DNA of 64,000 nt from Acinetobacter sp. ANC 4178 (GTDB lineage: Bacteria; Pseudomonadota; Gammaproteobacteria; Pseudomonadales; Moraxellaceae): the NCBI RefSeq assembly GCF_004331175.1, contig NZ_SJOD01000001.1, positions 248,001 through 312,000 of the forward strand. The letters run 5' to 3'. The position numbers and the translations under genes were made by a program. Of the stretch, positions 37,592 to 46,295 are shown one piece after another. The notes beneath the pieces were generated by a model that worked only from the letters and a program-made list of their open reading frames with translations, searched no databases and was not told the DNA's origin. The number at the start of each line of letters is the position of its first letter. Positions within the stretch are counted from its first letter, which is position 1.

Positions 37592-38515
37592 TTAGTAGCC
37601 GCGTATAACATCTACCTCATTGACTAAACTTAGACCCGCCATCACAGATTGATCATTTGCAACAATTTGCTGTACAACAACATTTAAGTTGGCATGCGAT
37701 GCAATATGTGGCGTGACTACCACATTGGGATGATGCCATAAGGGATTCTCTGAGCTTAATGGTTCATGCTCAAATACATCTAAAATAGCCCCACTTAAGT
37801 GTCCTGAATCTAATGCAGCCAATAAATCGGTAGCGTTTAAATGTCCTCCACGGCCTGTATTAATAATGGCAGCACCTGATGGCAATCCTGCAAAAGTTGG
37901 TGCAGACAAAATATTCTTGGTTTCAGGCGTTAACGGGAGCAAATTAATTAAAACTTGAGGCTGTTGAAGAAAGTCAGAAAATTGAGCTTTACCTGCAAAA
38001 GTTTGTACACCGTCTATATTCTTTGCTGAATTAGACCAACCCACAACTGGATAACCCATATCACGAAGTTGCAACGCCACATGATGACCTATTTCACCCA
38101 ACCCCATAATACCAATACAAAACTCAGATGATGGTCTTTGCGGTAATTGCTGCCAAATTGCCTTTTGATTATTTTTTAAGTAACTATCGAAATGACGCTG
38201 GAAATACAAAATTCCCCAGAGTAAATAATTAAACATTGCTGACTTATGGCTACTATCCACAATACGACACACTTTATATTTTCCATTTAAAGCTTGAATA
38301 TTCAGATGCTCCACACCTGCCGCCATAGAATGAATCAATTCCAAATTAGGCAAATCCAAGAGTTTATCGACATTTGGAAACCAACATGCTGCCGTCGTTG
38401 CTTCTTTAGCGCGTACATCATTTAAACCACAATAGCTATTAGGCGGTGCGTATTTTTCAAAAGCATCAAAAACAATCTTTTCAATTGCGGGTACATCCGT
38501 CGCAATAACAATCAT
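37592..38515 (-). CDS. ghrA: Glyoxylate/hydroxypyruvate reductase A (GhrA-like)
   Basis: A 307-aa D-2-hydroxyacid dehydrogenase reducing glyoxylate or hydroxypyruvate with NADPH. Seen: GIMGLGEIGHHVALQL for the cofactor, the catalytic Arg in INTGRGGHLN, the Glu in DVFEHEPLSSENPL and the His in VTPHIASHA. The overall size and the short N-terminal domain fit GhrA rather than GhrB. Start ATG has GGAGAG 8 nt upstream. Monocistronic with its own terminator. Confidence 0.88.
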   Translation of the reverse strand: MIVIATDVPAIEKIVFDAFEKYAPPNSYCGLNDVRAKEATTAACWFPNVDKLLDLPNLELIHSMAAGVEHLNIQALNGKYKVCRIVDSSHKSAMFNYLLWGILYFQRHFDSYLKNNQKAIWQQLPQRPSSEFCIGIMGLGEIGHHVALQLRDMGYPVVGWSNSAKNIDGVQTFAGKAQFSDFLQQPQVLINLLPLTPETKNILSAPTFAGLPSGAAIINTGRGGHLNATDLLAALDSGHLSGAILDVFEHEPLSSENPLWHHPNVVVTPHIASHANLNVVVQQIVANDQSVMAGLSLVNEVDVIRGY

Positions 38516-38836
38516 TCACTCTCTCCAAGTTGAGTTAATTTAAATAGATCAAATTGAGCTCATTTCAATTGAACTAAACATCCTGATTTTTTTATTTTAG
38601 ATTATCTGTGAACAATCAAATATGCAGATAATTACATTCGTGTGTCCTACGGGTTCTCATGTTAATACTTGCTTTTTCTGCTTTTTTACAAATATGAAGC
38701 TTAATTTTTCCATGTCCCTTTCACAGATGCTTGATCACAAACTGAATCAATACCTACAGAAAATCTAACGAAAAAATCAACGAATATCGGACTGCTCCTG
38801 TCATAATAAAACCAACAGCATAATGAAATAAAAAAT
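38516..38836. other. Intergenic region between divergent ghrA and DUF1398 genes
   Basis: AT-rich; presumably holds both promoters. No operator-like dyad was noticed. Confidence 0.35.
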
Positions 38837-39256
38837 ATGAGTGCAGCTATAGAAATTGTCGAAAACGCAATACAAAAAGGTATGAATCTTCGCCCTCAAA
38901 TTGGTGGATTTCCTTATTTAGCCGAAGCTTTACGCGAAGCGGGTGTGACCCTAAATGAATGGATTCTTCCAAGTTGCCAAAGTCTTTACCAGACCAATAA
39001 AGGATCTGTCATCTTTCCCAACCCACCACTGATCACAACGGCCACAGACATTCCTACATTTAATCAAGACTTACTCATCCACGCATTACGCGCAGATCAA
39101 ACGGGTCAAACTACATTTCCTGAATTTTTACAGGCAATCTGGGCTGCTGGAGTAATTCGCTATACCGTTAATTTAGAAGCGCGTCATGTCATTTATTATG
39201 GTAGTTTGGGTGAAAGTTACACCGAAGCATACCCTGCTGTCACACTTCCAATTTAA
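38837..39256 (+). CDS. DUF1398 family protein (YbcV-like)
   Basis: A 139-aa cytoplasmic protein. It has the DUF1398 layout: a short helical start, YLAEALREAGVTLNEWILPSCQSLY, a middle with FNQDLLIHALRADQTGQTTFPEFLQAIWAAGV, and the closing RYTVNLEARHVIYYGSLGESYTEAYP. Function of the family is unknown; E. coli YbcV in the DLP12 prophage is a relative. No phage genes are near. It is monocistronic, followed by a terminator-like hairpin at 39364-39397. Confidence 0.8.
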   Translation: MSAAIEIVENAIQKGMNLRPQIGGFPYLAEALREAGVTLNEWILPSCQSLYQTNKGSVIFPNPPLITTATDIPTFNQDLLIHALRADQTGQTTFPEFLQAIWAAGVIRYTVNLEARHVIYYGSLGESYTEAYPAVTLPI

Positions 39257-39720
39257 TTCCCGTTTCTAGTATTTATTTTTTATTTTTGAAGAATTTTTAA
39301 GCGGATCCCCTTCAACGTATAGAACTCCCAAAGATAGGAAGATTTGGCTTTTACACCTGTTAAAAAATCATCACACCATAGGATGATGCATTTTTTTAGA
39401 CTCAAGACAAAGCCAAAATTTTAAAAATAATCATTTGATTTGATTAAGGAAAAATTTAATGTTCATAATTTATTTCAATTTGCTTTGTGCTTAAACTTTA
39501 CAAAACCTTTTTAAATCATTATTTTGACCCAGTTAAAGATGGGTATCCTAATTTCAGATATCTCCCTAAGGTTATAGTATTATTGTTTCATCCTGAATTG
39601 AATTTGATTGTTTGTTGTTTTTATCGACATTTCTTCTACAATAGTTTAATTCTGTTCAATAAAAAATTGCTATAGTCTTCTCACAAGTTCTTTTATAGTG
39701 ATCTTATACGGAACATATGC
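39257..39720. other. Intergenic region upstream of the TetR gene
   Basis: Contains the DUF1398 terminator and then AT-rich DNA that is presumably the TetR promoter. A 62-codon frame at 39487-39675 is Phe/Leu/Tyr-rich without a ribosome site and is not accepted. Confidence 0.4.
39364..39397 (+). terminator. Terminator of the DUF1398 gene
   Basis: AATCATC and GATGATG with a short AT loop, followed by TTTTTTT, about 110 bp after the gene. Confidence 0.55.
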
Positions 39721-40320
39721 ATGAATTCAGAACGCCAACAAAATTTTCTTTTACGTAAAGAAAAAATCTTAGCAATGGCCGAGAAATTATTACTCGATAA
39801 TAATCAAGATATTACTCTTGAAGAACTTGCTTCTGAGTTAGATATTGCCAAAGGTACGATTTACAAGCATTTCGACAGTAAAAATCAACTGTATCTAGAA
39901 CTCATTATTCTAAACGAAAAGCGCTTACTCGATATTTCACATAAATTTAACATGGACATCAATTCTTACGTTTCAGAATACATGCTCTACAACATGTTAA
40001 ATTCAAACCGTACAATTCTGCTGCATGTGATTGAGGAACGCCTGACCAATAACGAACGTAAGCTGAATAACTTATTTGATGAACTCTATAAAATCCGTGA
40101 AGCACGTATTTTAAGCATTAAAGAAATTACTGAAAAATATTTAAAAGAAAACAATAGTGCAATGTCGATTCGTGACTACCAGTCTTATGTCTGGACTGTC
40201 ACTTATGGCGCCTGCTTATTGCTCAATTCAACACATTACCAAAAGTCTATTGGTTCACGTGACCGCTTGATCAAACTATATATTAATCAAGTACTAATGA
40301 CACCAGATAGAACAGTATAA
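39721..40320 (+). CDS. TetR/AcrR family transcriptional regulator
   Basis: A 199-aa regulator. The N-terminal helix-turn-helix is at residues 8-55 (KEKILAMAEKLLLDN, TLEELASELDIAKGTIYKHFDSKNQLYLELI). The rest is an all-helical ligand domain without recognisable specificity. CGGAA lies 8-10 nt before ATG 39721. No divergent partner gene is present, so the target is unclear; autoregulation is usual in the family. Confidence 0.87.
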   Translation: MNSERQQNFLLRKEKILAMAEKLLLDNNQDITLEELASELDIAKGTIYKHFDSKNQLYLELIILNEKRLLDISHKFNMDINSYVSEYMLYNMLNSNRTILLHVIEERLTNNERKLNNLFDELYKIREARILSIKEITEKYLKENNSAMSIRDYQSYVWTVTYGACLLLNSTHYQKSIGSRDRLIKLYINQVLMTPDRTV

Positions 40321-40695
40321 GTAGAATTTAAAGGAGATCTGATGTGGTCTCCTTTTTCATTTCTACTCGGCTTTGTTAAACCAAGCACGGCGTCAATTTT
40401 CTTAACATTAGACTTTTTCGGCAGAAATAACAAAAACATTCGCCTGACATGCAAACCTATTTATCAAGAGACAGGATTTATTTGGAAAATTTAAACAGAA
40501 AATAAAGGCCCTTAAAAAACTGACAGGTTCTATTTTTTAACTATAAATAAACTTCCACCAACCAATTCACCATGCATTCCGCACGTTAAAAAAAAGTTTC
40601 GCTGTCATCAATATTCGCAGCAAAAATTTTCAGGTGAATATTGATCTTTCAAGAATCGATCATGCACCACTTTAAAATAATAAGTCCTGAATGCC
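40321..40695. other. Intergenic region between convergent TetR and zinc-ribbon genes
   Basis: Begins with the TetR terminator. The rest up to 40675 shows no gene. Confidence 0.4.
40329..40357 (+). terminator. Terminator of the TetR gene
   Basis: AAAGGAGA and TCTCCTTT form an 8-bp stem with a 10-nt loop, followed by TTTTC. Confidence 0.65.
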
Positions 40696-40710
40696 TCAGG
40701 ACTTATTATT
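40676..40710 (-). terminator. Terminator overlapping the stop codon of the zinc-ribbon gene
   Basis: A perfect 15-bp stem (AATAATAAGTCCTGA at 40676-40690 and its complement at 40696-40710) with a 5-nt loop. The last codons and the TGA of the upstream gene lie inside the 5-prime arm. TTTTAAA follows. Confidence 0.65.
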
Positions 40711-40938
40711 ACTTAAATGCAAAGTTTCAAATAAGGTTGGCTGCACAGGTGCTTCGACTTGATTATGAAGATAAACTTGTGCGACTTTAAAGACAATCAC
40801 AACCGCTAAACACGTCGCTATACAAAAAATCCAGAAACCAAATGGACTTCGAATATTATGTGAGCCGCAATTCGGACATTCTTTAACATCCGAGTCGACC
40901 ACTAAATCACAGCAAGCACAATGGTATTGGTACAGCAT
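40696..40938 (-). CDS. Small zinc-ribbon membrane protein
   Basis: An 80-aa protein with a rubredoxin-like zinc ribbon at its N-terminus (YHCACCDLVVDSDVKECPNCG, two CxxC pairs) and one membrane helix (FWIFCIATCLAVVIVFKVAQV). The longer frame starts at 40980, but AGGAG stands 7 nt upstream of the ATG at 40938, so 14 residues are removed. Function unknown. Confidence 0.75.
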   Translation of the reverse strand: MLYQYHCACCDLVVDSDVKECPNCGSHNIRSPFGFWIFCIATCLAVVIVFKVAQVYLHNQVEAPVQPTLFETLHLSNNKS

Positions 40939-41240
40939 AGGTATACTCCTATTTGACTGTAGTGATTGTTTTATTTTCACACTCCCAAGTACATGGCAAT
41001 GTAAGCTTTCTTCATGTTATGTGAGTATTTGTAAATGCACAAGTCAAGGTCACAAAGAAAAGTCGACTGAACCGTTCAAAATTAATCAATGTACCACTAG
41101 CCTACTGTTTTGATTTTTCTTTTATAAAAATTATGATTTAGATGAATATGTAACGAGGTTTGCATTTCATAAAATTCAACTCCTTCCATAATTCAAGTAC
41201 TATATCCATTCGAATTCAGTTTTTTATGTGGATTTTAGCA

Positions 41241-41432
41241 ATGGTACAATTGATTAAAAAAGGTGGTCTACGTGAGCGTGCAAACCGTAGCCGAAAATTT
41301 CAAGGCTCAGAGAATACTGAGACCACACTCAAACCCAATAGTTATGCAGACACTAGCAAAAATGCTGAAAGCCTAAACTCAACTTCGGCACCCATTCAAG
41401 CGACCAATACTCAATCTAAAACATCTGAATAG
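41241..41432 (+). CDS. Small hypothetical protein (basic head, Ser/Thr-rich tail)
   Basis: 63 codons from the ATG at 41241: a basic start VQLIKKGGLRERANRSRKF, then a Ser/Thr/Asn-rich disordered tail. No ribosome site is evident, and the longer frame from TTG 41160 would add a hydrophobic stretch. The end overlaps the LysE gene tail by 17 bp on the other strand (convergent). Not recognised; it may not be a true gene. Confidence 0.35.
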   Translation: MVQLIKKGGLRERANRSRKFQGSENTETTLKPNSYADTSKNAESLNSTSAPIQATNTQSKTSE

Positions 41433-42048
41433 CGTCATACCAAAGCCAAATGGCAAATACCAGAAATAAAGCCCCTGATAGAATATCAATAGAGTGCCCT
41501 GCGCGTTGATACAAGGCTTTAATTTTTGGCGTAGACATGATGAACATAAATAAACTAAACACCAAAAACGTTTGCAGTGGAATGATGAATGCCAATTGCG
41601 ATTTTAAATTGGCATTTGCAGACGACCCGAGCGCTAAGGAAAAAACACTACTAAAATAAATCAAGGTCTTTGGGTTAGACAAATTCGTGAATAACCCCAA
41701 CAGAAAATACTTTTGCTGACCATTTTGCAGAGTTAAAGTCCCTTCTAATTGAGGACTTTGTGCAGAAGTGAGTCCCTCCTTCAACATTCCCCAACCCATG
41801 CGAGCCAAGAAGAATCCCCCAATGAGCATCAAAATTTGCTGAATCCAAGGGAATTGTTCAACCAATACGGTAAAGCCCAATAAGGTTAATACCACCCAAA
41901 CGACAATCCCTGCCGATATCCCTAGAATAATTTTTAAGGTATTTAAACGTGTTGTAGACGCTGAGCTTTTTGCAATCAATAAAACATCAGGTCCAGGGGT
42001 TAATTGTGCGACAAAATGTAAAGCGCAGATGGTCAACAATAGAGACAT
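41416..42048 (-). CDS. LysE/RhtB family amino-acid exporter
   Basis: A 210-aa inner-membrane protein with about six hydrophobic segments and the family signature FVAQLTPGPDVLLIAKSS near residue 12. LFTNLSNPKTLIYFSSVF after the second half is also characteristic. Members export lysine, threonine, homoserine, cysteine or related compounds; specificity is not readable. Monocistronic. Confidence 0.88.
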   Translation of the reverse strand: MSLLLTICALHFVAQLTPGPDVLLIAKSSASTTRLNTLKIILGISAGIVVWVVLTLLGFTVLVEQFPWIQQILMLIGGFFLARMGWGMLKEGLTSAQSPQLEGTLTLQNGQQKYFLLGLFTNLSNPKTLIYFSSVFSLALGSSANANLKSQLAFIIPLQTFLVFSLFMFIMSTPKIKALYQRAGHSIDILSGALFLVFAIWLWYDAIQMF

Positions 42049-42132
42049 ATTTTTATAAAGCGATCAATTTTTCAGTAGATGAATTATAACGCTTGTTTAA
42101 ATTTTTACTGCATTAATCACGTATTAAGAATA

Positions 42133-42165
42133 AAAAAACCGAAGTACTTTTAGTCACTTCGGTTT
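42133..42165 (-). terminator. Terminator of fxsA
   Basis: AAACCGAAGT-type stem (ACCGAAGT/ACTTCGGT) with a 10-nt loop, followed by TTTTTTT on the minus strand, 25 bp past the stop. Confidence 0.75.
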
Positions 42166-42188
42166 AGATCTAACGATAATCGGCTTGA

Positions 42189-42767
42189 TTATTTATTTAC
42201 ATCTTTCATTTCAATTTTCTTGGCTTCAGGTGTTACTTCACGTGCTTCACCATCAATAACACTTGAATCTCGGTATTGACTACCACCTTGCTGATTTTGC
42301 ATGTCTTGCATCTGACGCATTAAATCTGCAAATGGGTTCTGCCCTTGAGCATCGCCAGCACCATTCATATCGCCCATCATGCCACCCATCATTTTATTCA
42401 TCATGGCTTGTTGGCGCTTCATCATGGTTTTCATAAATGCAGCTTGCAACGCTTTTTGAACAGCAGGAATTAACAATAGAACGGCAAATACATCACTGAT
42501 TAAACCTGGAATCAGCAATAAAAAACCAGCAAAGATTTTAGGCAAATTGCCTGTAAATGCTGGGTCTGAACTTACCTGACCTGATTGCATTTGTTGCATC
42601 TGCGGCATAATCCCCGCCGAATATTTACGGATAATATTTAATCCAATAAAGAAGGCAGCCACAAACCAGAAAAACACGTACCACATACTACCAACGAGGT
42701 CACCCACGCCAATCCAGACGAATACTTCTAGAATTAAGCCAGCAAGTACAATCAGAAATAATTTCAT
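42189..42767 (-). CDS. fxsA: FxsA family membrane protein
   Basis: A 192-aa protein with an N-terminal FxsA domain: four hydrophobic helices (FLIVLAGLILEVFVWIGVGD, FFWFVAAFFIGLNII, PKIFAGFLLLIPGLISDVFAVLLLIPAV) and the conserved GxLLLIPGxxSD motif. The C-terminal 80 residues are polar, Gln/Met-rich (KRQQAMMNKMMGGMMGD) and ended by acidic and basic residues. E. coli FxsA limits F-exclusion of phage T7 when overproduced; its cell role is unknown. Start ATG at 42767 without a strong ribosome site. Confidence 0.88.
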   Translation of the reverse strand: MKLFLIVLAGLILEVFVWIGVGDLVGSMWYVFFWFVAAFFIGLNIIRKYSAGIMPQMQQMQSGQVSSDPAFTGNLPKIFAGFLLLIPGLISDVFAVLLLIPAVQKALQAAFMKTMMKRQQAMMNKMMGGMMGDMNGAGDAQGQNPFADLMRQMQDMQNQQGGSQYRDSSVIDGEAREVTPEAKKIEMKDVNK

Positions 42768-43122
42768 GAAAATTAATCAAATCTCTAAAATAATAAAAAT
42801 GACCATATTCTATAGCTGTCACAGTGTTCAGCATTTTTCTATGGTTAAGAATATCTATAAGGGCAGTTTTTTATTTTTAAAGTCTTTGGTTAAAAATTTG
42901 TACAAACTATTCAAGTCTGATGCTTCTTTGGACGCTGTTCTTAACATCCAATTGTTTAAACGCATCTTAAAATTGCATGTATCTCAATCAGTTCAAATTA
43001 AATTGGAAAAATCATAAGAATTACTCATTTTTGTTATTTGTATTTCAAATAGAAATTACGCTAGCATTCTAAGCATAAAAATATAGAATGTTATAACATT
43101 ACATTAAATTCATTAATTACTT
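42768..43122. other. Intergenic region upstream of the TonB receptor at 43.1 kb
   Basis: No accepted gene; a Lys/Leu/Ile-rich 83-codon frame (42766-43017) without ribosome site is rejected. Near the receptor lies the perfect palindrome annotated separately. Confidence 0.45.
43087..43100 (+). promoter_or_regulatory. Zur-like palindrome upstream of the TonB receptor
   Basis: AATGTTATAACATT is a perfect 14-bp palindrome, 23 bp before the receptor start codon. The core GTTATAAC with AT flanks resembles gammaproteobacterial Zur boxes. An inverted CATTCTA...TAGAATG lies just upstream. Confidence 0.5.
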
Positions 43123-45216
43123 ATGAAACAACCATTTCATCTCTTTTATTCTAGCCTTAGCTTATCTCTCTTCGCACCATTCTGTTGGGCTGAAAGTACA
43201 CCGGAAGTCCTTAAAACCATACAATTACAGGCCGAAACGTTAAAAGAAAGTTCTAGGCAAACCACGGCATTAACTAAATTTTCACACGATATCCTCGATA
43301 TCCCTTTTAGTCGTAGCCTACTGTCCAAAGACTTTATCCAACAGCAAGATGTACAACGTATAGACGATGCACTGGCTCAGGTCAGTGGTGTATATCATCA
43401 AACCAACTACGGAGGTGGTTTTTGGGACAACTATTCATTTCGAGGTTTTAGTACCGACCCCAATATCGGTGCTCAAATGATTAGAAATGGTCTCAGCGTC
43501 AATCGTGGACTCAGTGCCCCCCGGGATATGGTCAATATCGAATCACTTGACTTTTTAAAGGGTCCTGCGGCCGCACTCTATGGTCGTGGTGAAACAGGTG
43601 GGCTTTTGAATATCAACACCAAGCAGCCCAAATGGGAATCTCAAAGTGAAATTAACCTACGCGCCAATAGCCTAGAAAAATATCGTGCGAGCTTTGAGCA
43701 TACAGGCCCCATCAATAATGACATTGCCTATCGATTTGCGATTGCACATGAAGATAATCAAAGCTTCCGTGACTATGTATCCAGTGAACGTTGGTTTTTT
43801 TCACCTCAATTAAGCTGGAAAATTTCTGATCAAACTCAATTCAATTTTGATAGCGAGTTTACGCAACAGAGAGGAACTTTCGACCGTGGAATCAGCAGTT
43901 ATCAAAAACAATTTGTCATGAAACCTGAAACCTTTTCAGGCGAACTCAAGGATGGTCAGCATCTTCAAAAGGACAATTTTTACCAGCTTCGTCTCTCACA
44001 TCAATATAATGACGCATGGAAAATCAATAATGCCTTGAGCTTTAAAGATGCTCAATTAAGAGGTTTTTCTAGTGAGCCGCGTAAAATTCAAAGTGATGGT
44101 CAAACCCTAGAACGACAACGTCGTTATCGTGACAATAAAAGTGATGATGCACTTTTTCAAACGGAATTACTGGGCATCATTCAACAAGATTGGGCCAGAC
44201 ACGAAGTTCTAGTTAGCGGTGAAATTGGCCACTTGAATTATCGCCAACTTCAATTGCGGCGTAATCATAGTACGAGTGTCCCCAATACGATCGATATCTA
44301 TAACCCCGTGTATGGACAATATCTTCCTGAACTTCCGTTGTTCATTAATACTGAAGAACAACAGAGCTATTTTGCTCTGAATCTTCAAGATCAAGTTTTT
44401 CTAAATGATCAATGGAGCGTCCTACTTGGCGCACGCTTTGACCATATCACGCAAGATTTTCAAAATAAACTGATTGATAGCTCGAGTAAAAGAGACCTAC
44501 AACAAACTAGCCCACGATTAGGGGTAAATTATCGGCTGAATGATGATTGGTCATGGTATGCAAATTATGGGCATTCTTTTGCACTGAACAGTGGTATAGA
44601 CCGTCATAACCAAGTTTTTAGTCCAGAAAAAGGCGTAAGTTACGAGCTTGGGAGCAAATATCAAATCAACCCTCAAAGTCTGCTTAGCCTCGCCTTATTT
44701 AAAATGAAAAAAGAAAATGTCTTAACCACCGATCCCACAGACGCAAATTATCAAGTTGCGGCAGGTGAAGTCTCTAGTCAAGGCATTGAACTTGATCTAG
44801 AAATACAGCCCAATGATCAACTCTCTGTACGTACCAATTATAGCTATACCGATGCAAAAGTTGAAAAAGACCAAACCCTTATAAAAGGTTCCAGATTAAG
44901 TAATGTGCCAAAGCACAGTGGCTCAATCAATGGAAATTACGAATGGTCGTTGGCAAACGCCAGTAAAATGGGCATCGGTGCGACCACAATATATGTCGGA
45001 GACCGTAGTGGGCATAGCAGTGATAATGGATTTACGCTACCTGCATACACTTTAGTCAATTTACATGCCTATTACGCGCCATCAGAGCAACTCCACTATC
45101 AATTCAATATCAATAATTTATTGGACGAAACCTATTATGTTGCAAGTTATAGTGAGCTTTGGATTCAACCCGGTGATCCATTAAATGCTTCGCTTGCATT
45201 GCAGTGGAAATTTTAA
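43123..45216 (+). CDS. TonB-dependent receptor, paralogue of the one at 20.8-22.9 kb
   Basis: A 697-aa outer-membrane receptor. Signal peptide cleaved after CWA (residue 23), an LKTIQLQAE start to the mature part, the plug with LSKDFIQQQDVQRIDDALAQVSGV and LDFLKGPAAALYGRGETGGLLNINTK, and a barrel ending in ALQWKF. It shares whole blocks with the other receptor (YGGGFWDNYSFRGFSTDPN, PRDMVNI) but lacks its DUF2946 and lipoprotein neighbours. The ferric-siderophore subfamily is the closest call. A Zur-like palindrome just upstream raises the possibility of zinc-metallophore uptake, so the ligand is left open. Confidence 0.87.
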   Translation: MKQPFHLFYSSLSLSLFAPFCWAESTPEVLKTIQLQAETLKESSRQTTALTKFSHDILDIPFSRSLLSKDFIQQQDVQRIDDALAQVSGVYHQTNYGGGFWDNYSFRGFSTDPNIGAQMIRNGLSVNRGLSAPRDMVNIESLDFLKGPAAALYGRGETGGLLNINTKQPKWESQSEINLRANSLEKYRASFEHTGPINNDIAYRFAIAHEDNQSFRDYVSSERWFFSPQLSWKISDQTQFNFDSEFTQQRGTFDRGISSYQKQFVMKPETFSGELKDGQHLQKDNFYQLRLSHQYNDAWKINNALSFKDAQLRGFSSEPRKIQSDGQTLERQRRYRDNKSDDALFQTELLGIIQQDWARHEVLVSGEIGHLNYRQLQLRRNHSTSVPNTIDIYNPVYGQYLPELPLFINTEEQQSYFALNLQDQVFLNDQWSVLLGARFDHITQDFQNKLIDSSSKRDLQQTSPRLGVNYRLNDDWSWYANYGHSFALNSGIDRHNQVFSPEKGVSYELGSKYQINPQSLLSLALFKMKKENVLTTDPTDANYQVAAGEVSSQGIELDLEIQPNDQLSVRTNYSYTDAKVEKDQTLIKGSRLSNVPKHSGSINGNYEWSLANASKMGIGATTIYVGDRSGHSSDNGFTLPAYTLVNLHAYYAPSEQLHYQFNINNLLDETYYVASYSELWIQPGDPLNASLALQWKF

Positions 45217-45224
45217 ACTTCTCC

Positions 45225-45258
45225 AAAAACCCGTTAATTGTAAAATTTTCGGGTTTTC
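45225..45258 (+). terminator. Terminator of the TonB receptor gene at 43.1 kb
   Basis: AAAACCCG and CGGGTTTT form a stem with a 16-nt AT-rich loop, ending in TTTT, 10 bp after the stop. Confidence 0.65.
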
Positions 45259-45452
45259 CCTTAGGATGATCACGCTCTTAACGATCACTCAAAATCATCA
45301 TCAACAAATACGCCTGTGAAAATTTAGTCGAATTGCTAAACAACACCTTGATTAAAACGAAATAACTGTTCTTTCATGTCTATAAAATCATATACTTCAC
45401 AAATCGATTGCAATCTCTGCATCATTTTTTCAGATCTTACCAAGTTTTTACT

Positions 45453-45998
45453 ATGTCATTAATTATTGGGATTGACCCAGGTTCACGCCTTACAGGCTAT
45501 GGAATTATAGAAAAAGACGGTCAAAAATTACGCTTTGTCGATGCGGGCACCATCCGTACTGAAAGCAAAGACATGCCAGAACGCCTAAAACGTATTTTTG
45601 CGGGTGTTGAACGGATTGTGAAATTTCATGGTCCAACTGAAGCAGCAGTTGAACAAGTATTTATGGCTCAAAACCCTGATTCCGCATTAAAATTAGGACA
45701 AGCTCGTGGTGCAGCCATTGCTGCGCTTGTCAATTTAGATTTACAAGTTGCTGAATATACCGCACGTCAAATTAAACAGTCGGTGGTTGGCTATGGTGCT
45801 GCGGATAAAGAACAAGTACAAATGATGGTGGTCAAACTCCTGAATTTAAGTGTGACCCCACAAGCCGATGCTGCCGATGCACTGGCAGCTGCCATCTGTC
45901 ATGCACATGCTTCAGGCAGCATGAGTAAATTGGCTGTACTGAATGCTTTAGGAGGCATGGCTCGTGGGCGAAGTCGCTCAAGTAGCCGACGTCGTTAA
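45453..45998 (+). CDS. ruvC: Holliday junction endonuclease RuvC
   Basis: A 181-aa resolvase that cuts Holliday junctions bound by RuvAB. Seen: the first catalytic Asp in [15 protein letters not shown] (D8), the Glu region [24 protein letters not shown], and the last acidic pair in [16 protein letters not shown]. The tail is very basic ([11 protein letters not shown]). The longest frame starts at 45408, but the family start MSLIIGID is at 45453. No ruvA or ruvB follows, in contrast to many bacteria. Confidence 0.95.
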   Translation: MSLIIGIDPGSRLTGYGIIEKDGQKLRFVDAGTIRTESKDMPERLKRIFAGVERIVKFHGPTEAAVEQVFMAQNPDSALKLGQARGAAIAALVNLDLQVAEYTARQIKQSVVGYGAADKEQVQMMVVKLLNLSVTPQADAADALAAAICHAHASGSMSKLAVLNALGGMARGRSRSSSRRR

Positions 45999-46015
45999 TT
46001 ATTCAACAATTTGGT

Positions 46016-46294
46016 TTATTCACGAATAATCTGGAAGTCCGTCACGTCGAGAGCTTGTGAAACCTCACAACTTCTCACCTGCTGCACTTCTGCATGAGCT
46101 GGCCCTAAATAAGCCAGTTCGATCACGCGAGATAGATTTTCCGCCTCGGTAATCACCAAAGCCTCTACTTCACCTGTAGCTAGATTTTTGACATAGCCTT
46201 TTAATGTTAGCGTTAGGGCTTGTTGTTGAAACCATCGACGATAGCCTACTCCCTGAACCTGTCCTGAAATGATGAGCCGAAATGCTTTTTGCAT
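46016..46294 (-). CDS. Acylphosphatase
   Basis: A 92-aa acylphosphatase hydrolysing carboxyl-phosphate bonds. Seen: the phosphate loop SGQVQGVGYRRWFQQQA with catalytic Arg, and GYVKNLATGEVEALV holding the catalytic Asn. The ATG at 46294 follows GGAG by 7 nt; the ATG at 46306 lies inside the end of nnrD. Its start falls one base after the nnrD stop, so the two genes form an operon. Confidence 0.9.
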   Translation of the reverse strand: MQKAFRLIISGQVQGVGYRRWFQQQALTLTLKGYVKNLATGEVEALVITEAENLSRVIELAYLGPAHAEVQQVRSCEVSQALDVTDFQIIRE

Positions 46295-46295
46295 C

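Noticed and set aside
39487..39675. 62-codon plus-strand frame before the TetR gene
   Set aside because: Phe/Leu/Tyr-rich, no ribosome site, ends just before the TetR promoter; likely chance.
42766..43017. 83-codon plus-strand frame starting inside the fxsA promoter
   Set aside because: Lys/Leu/Ile-rich AT-DNA product, no ribosome site, no pattern.
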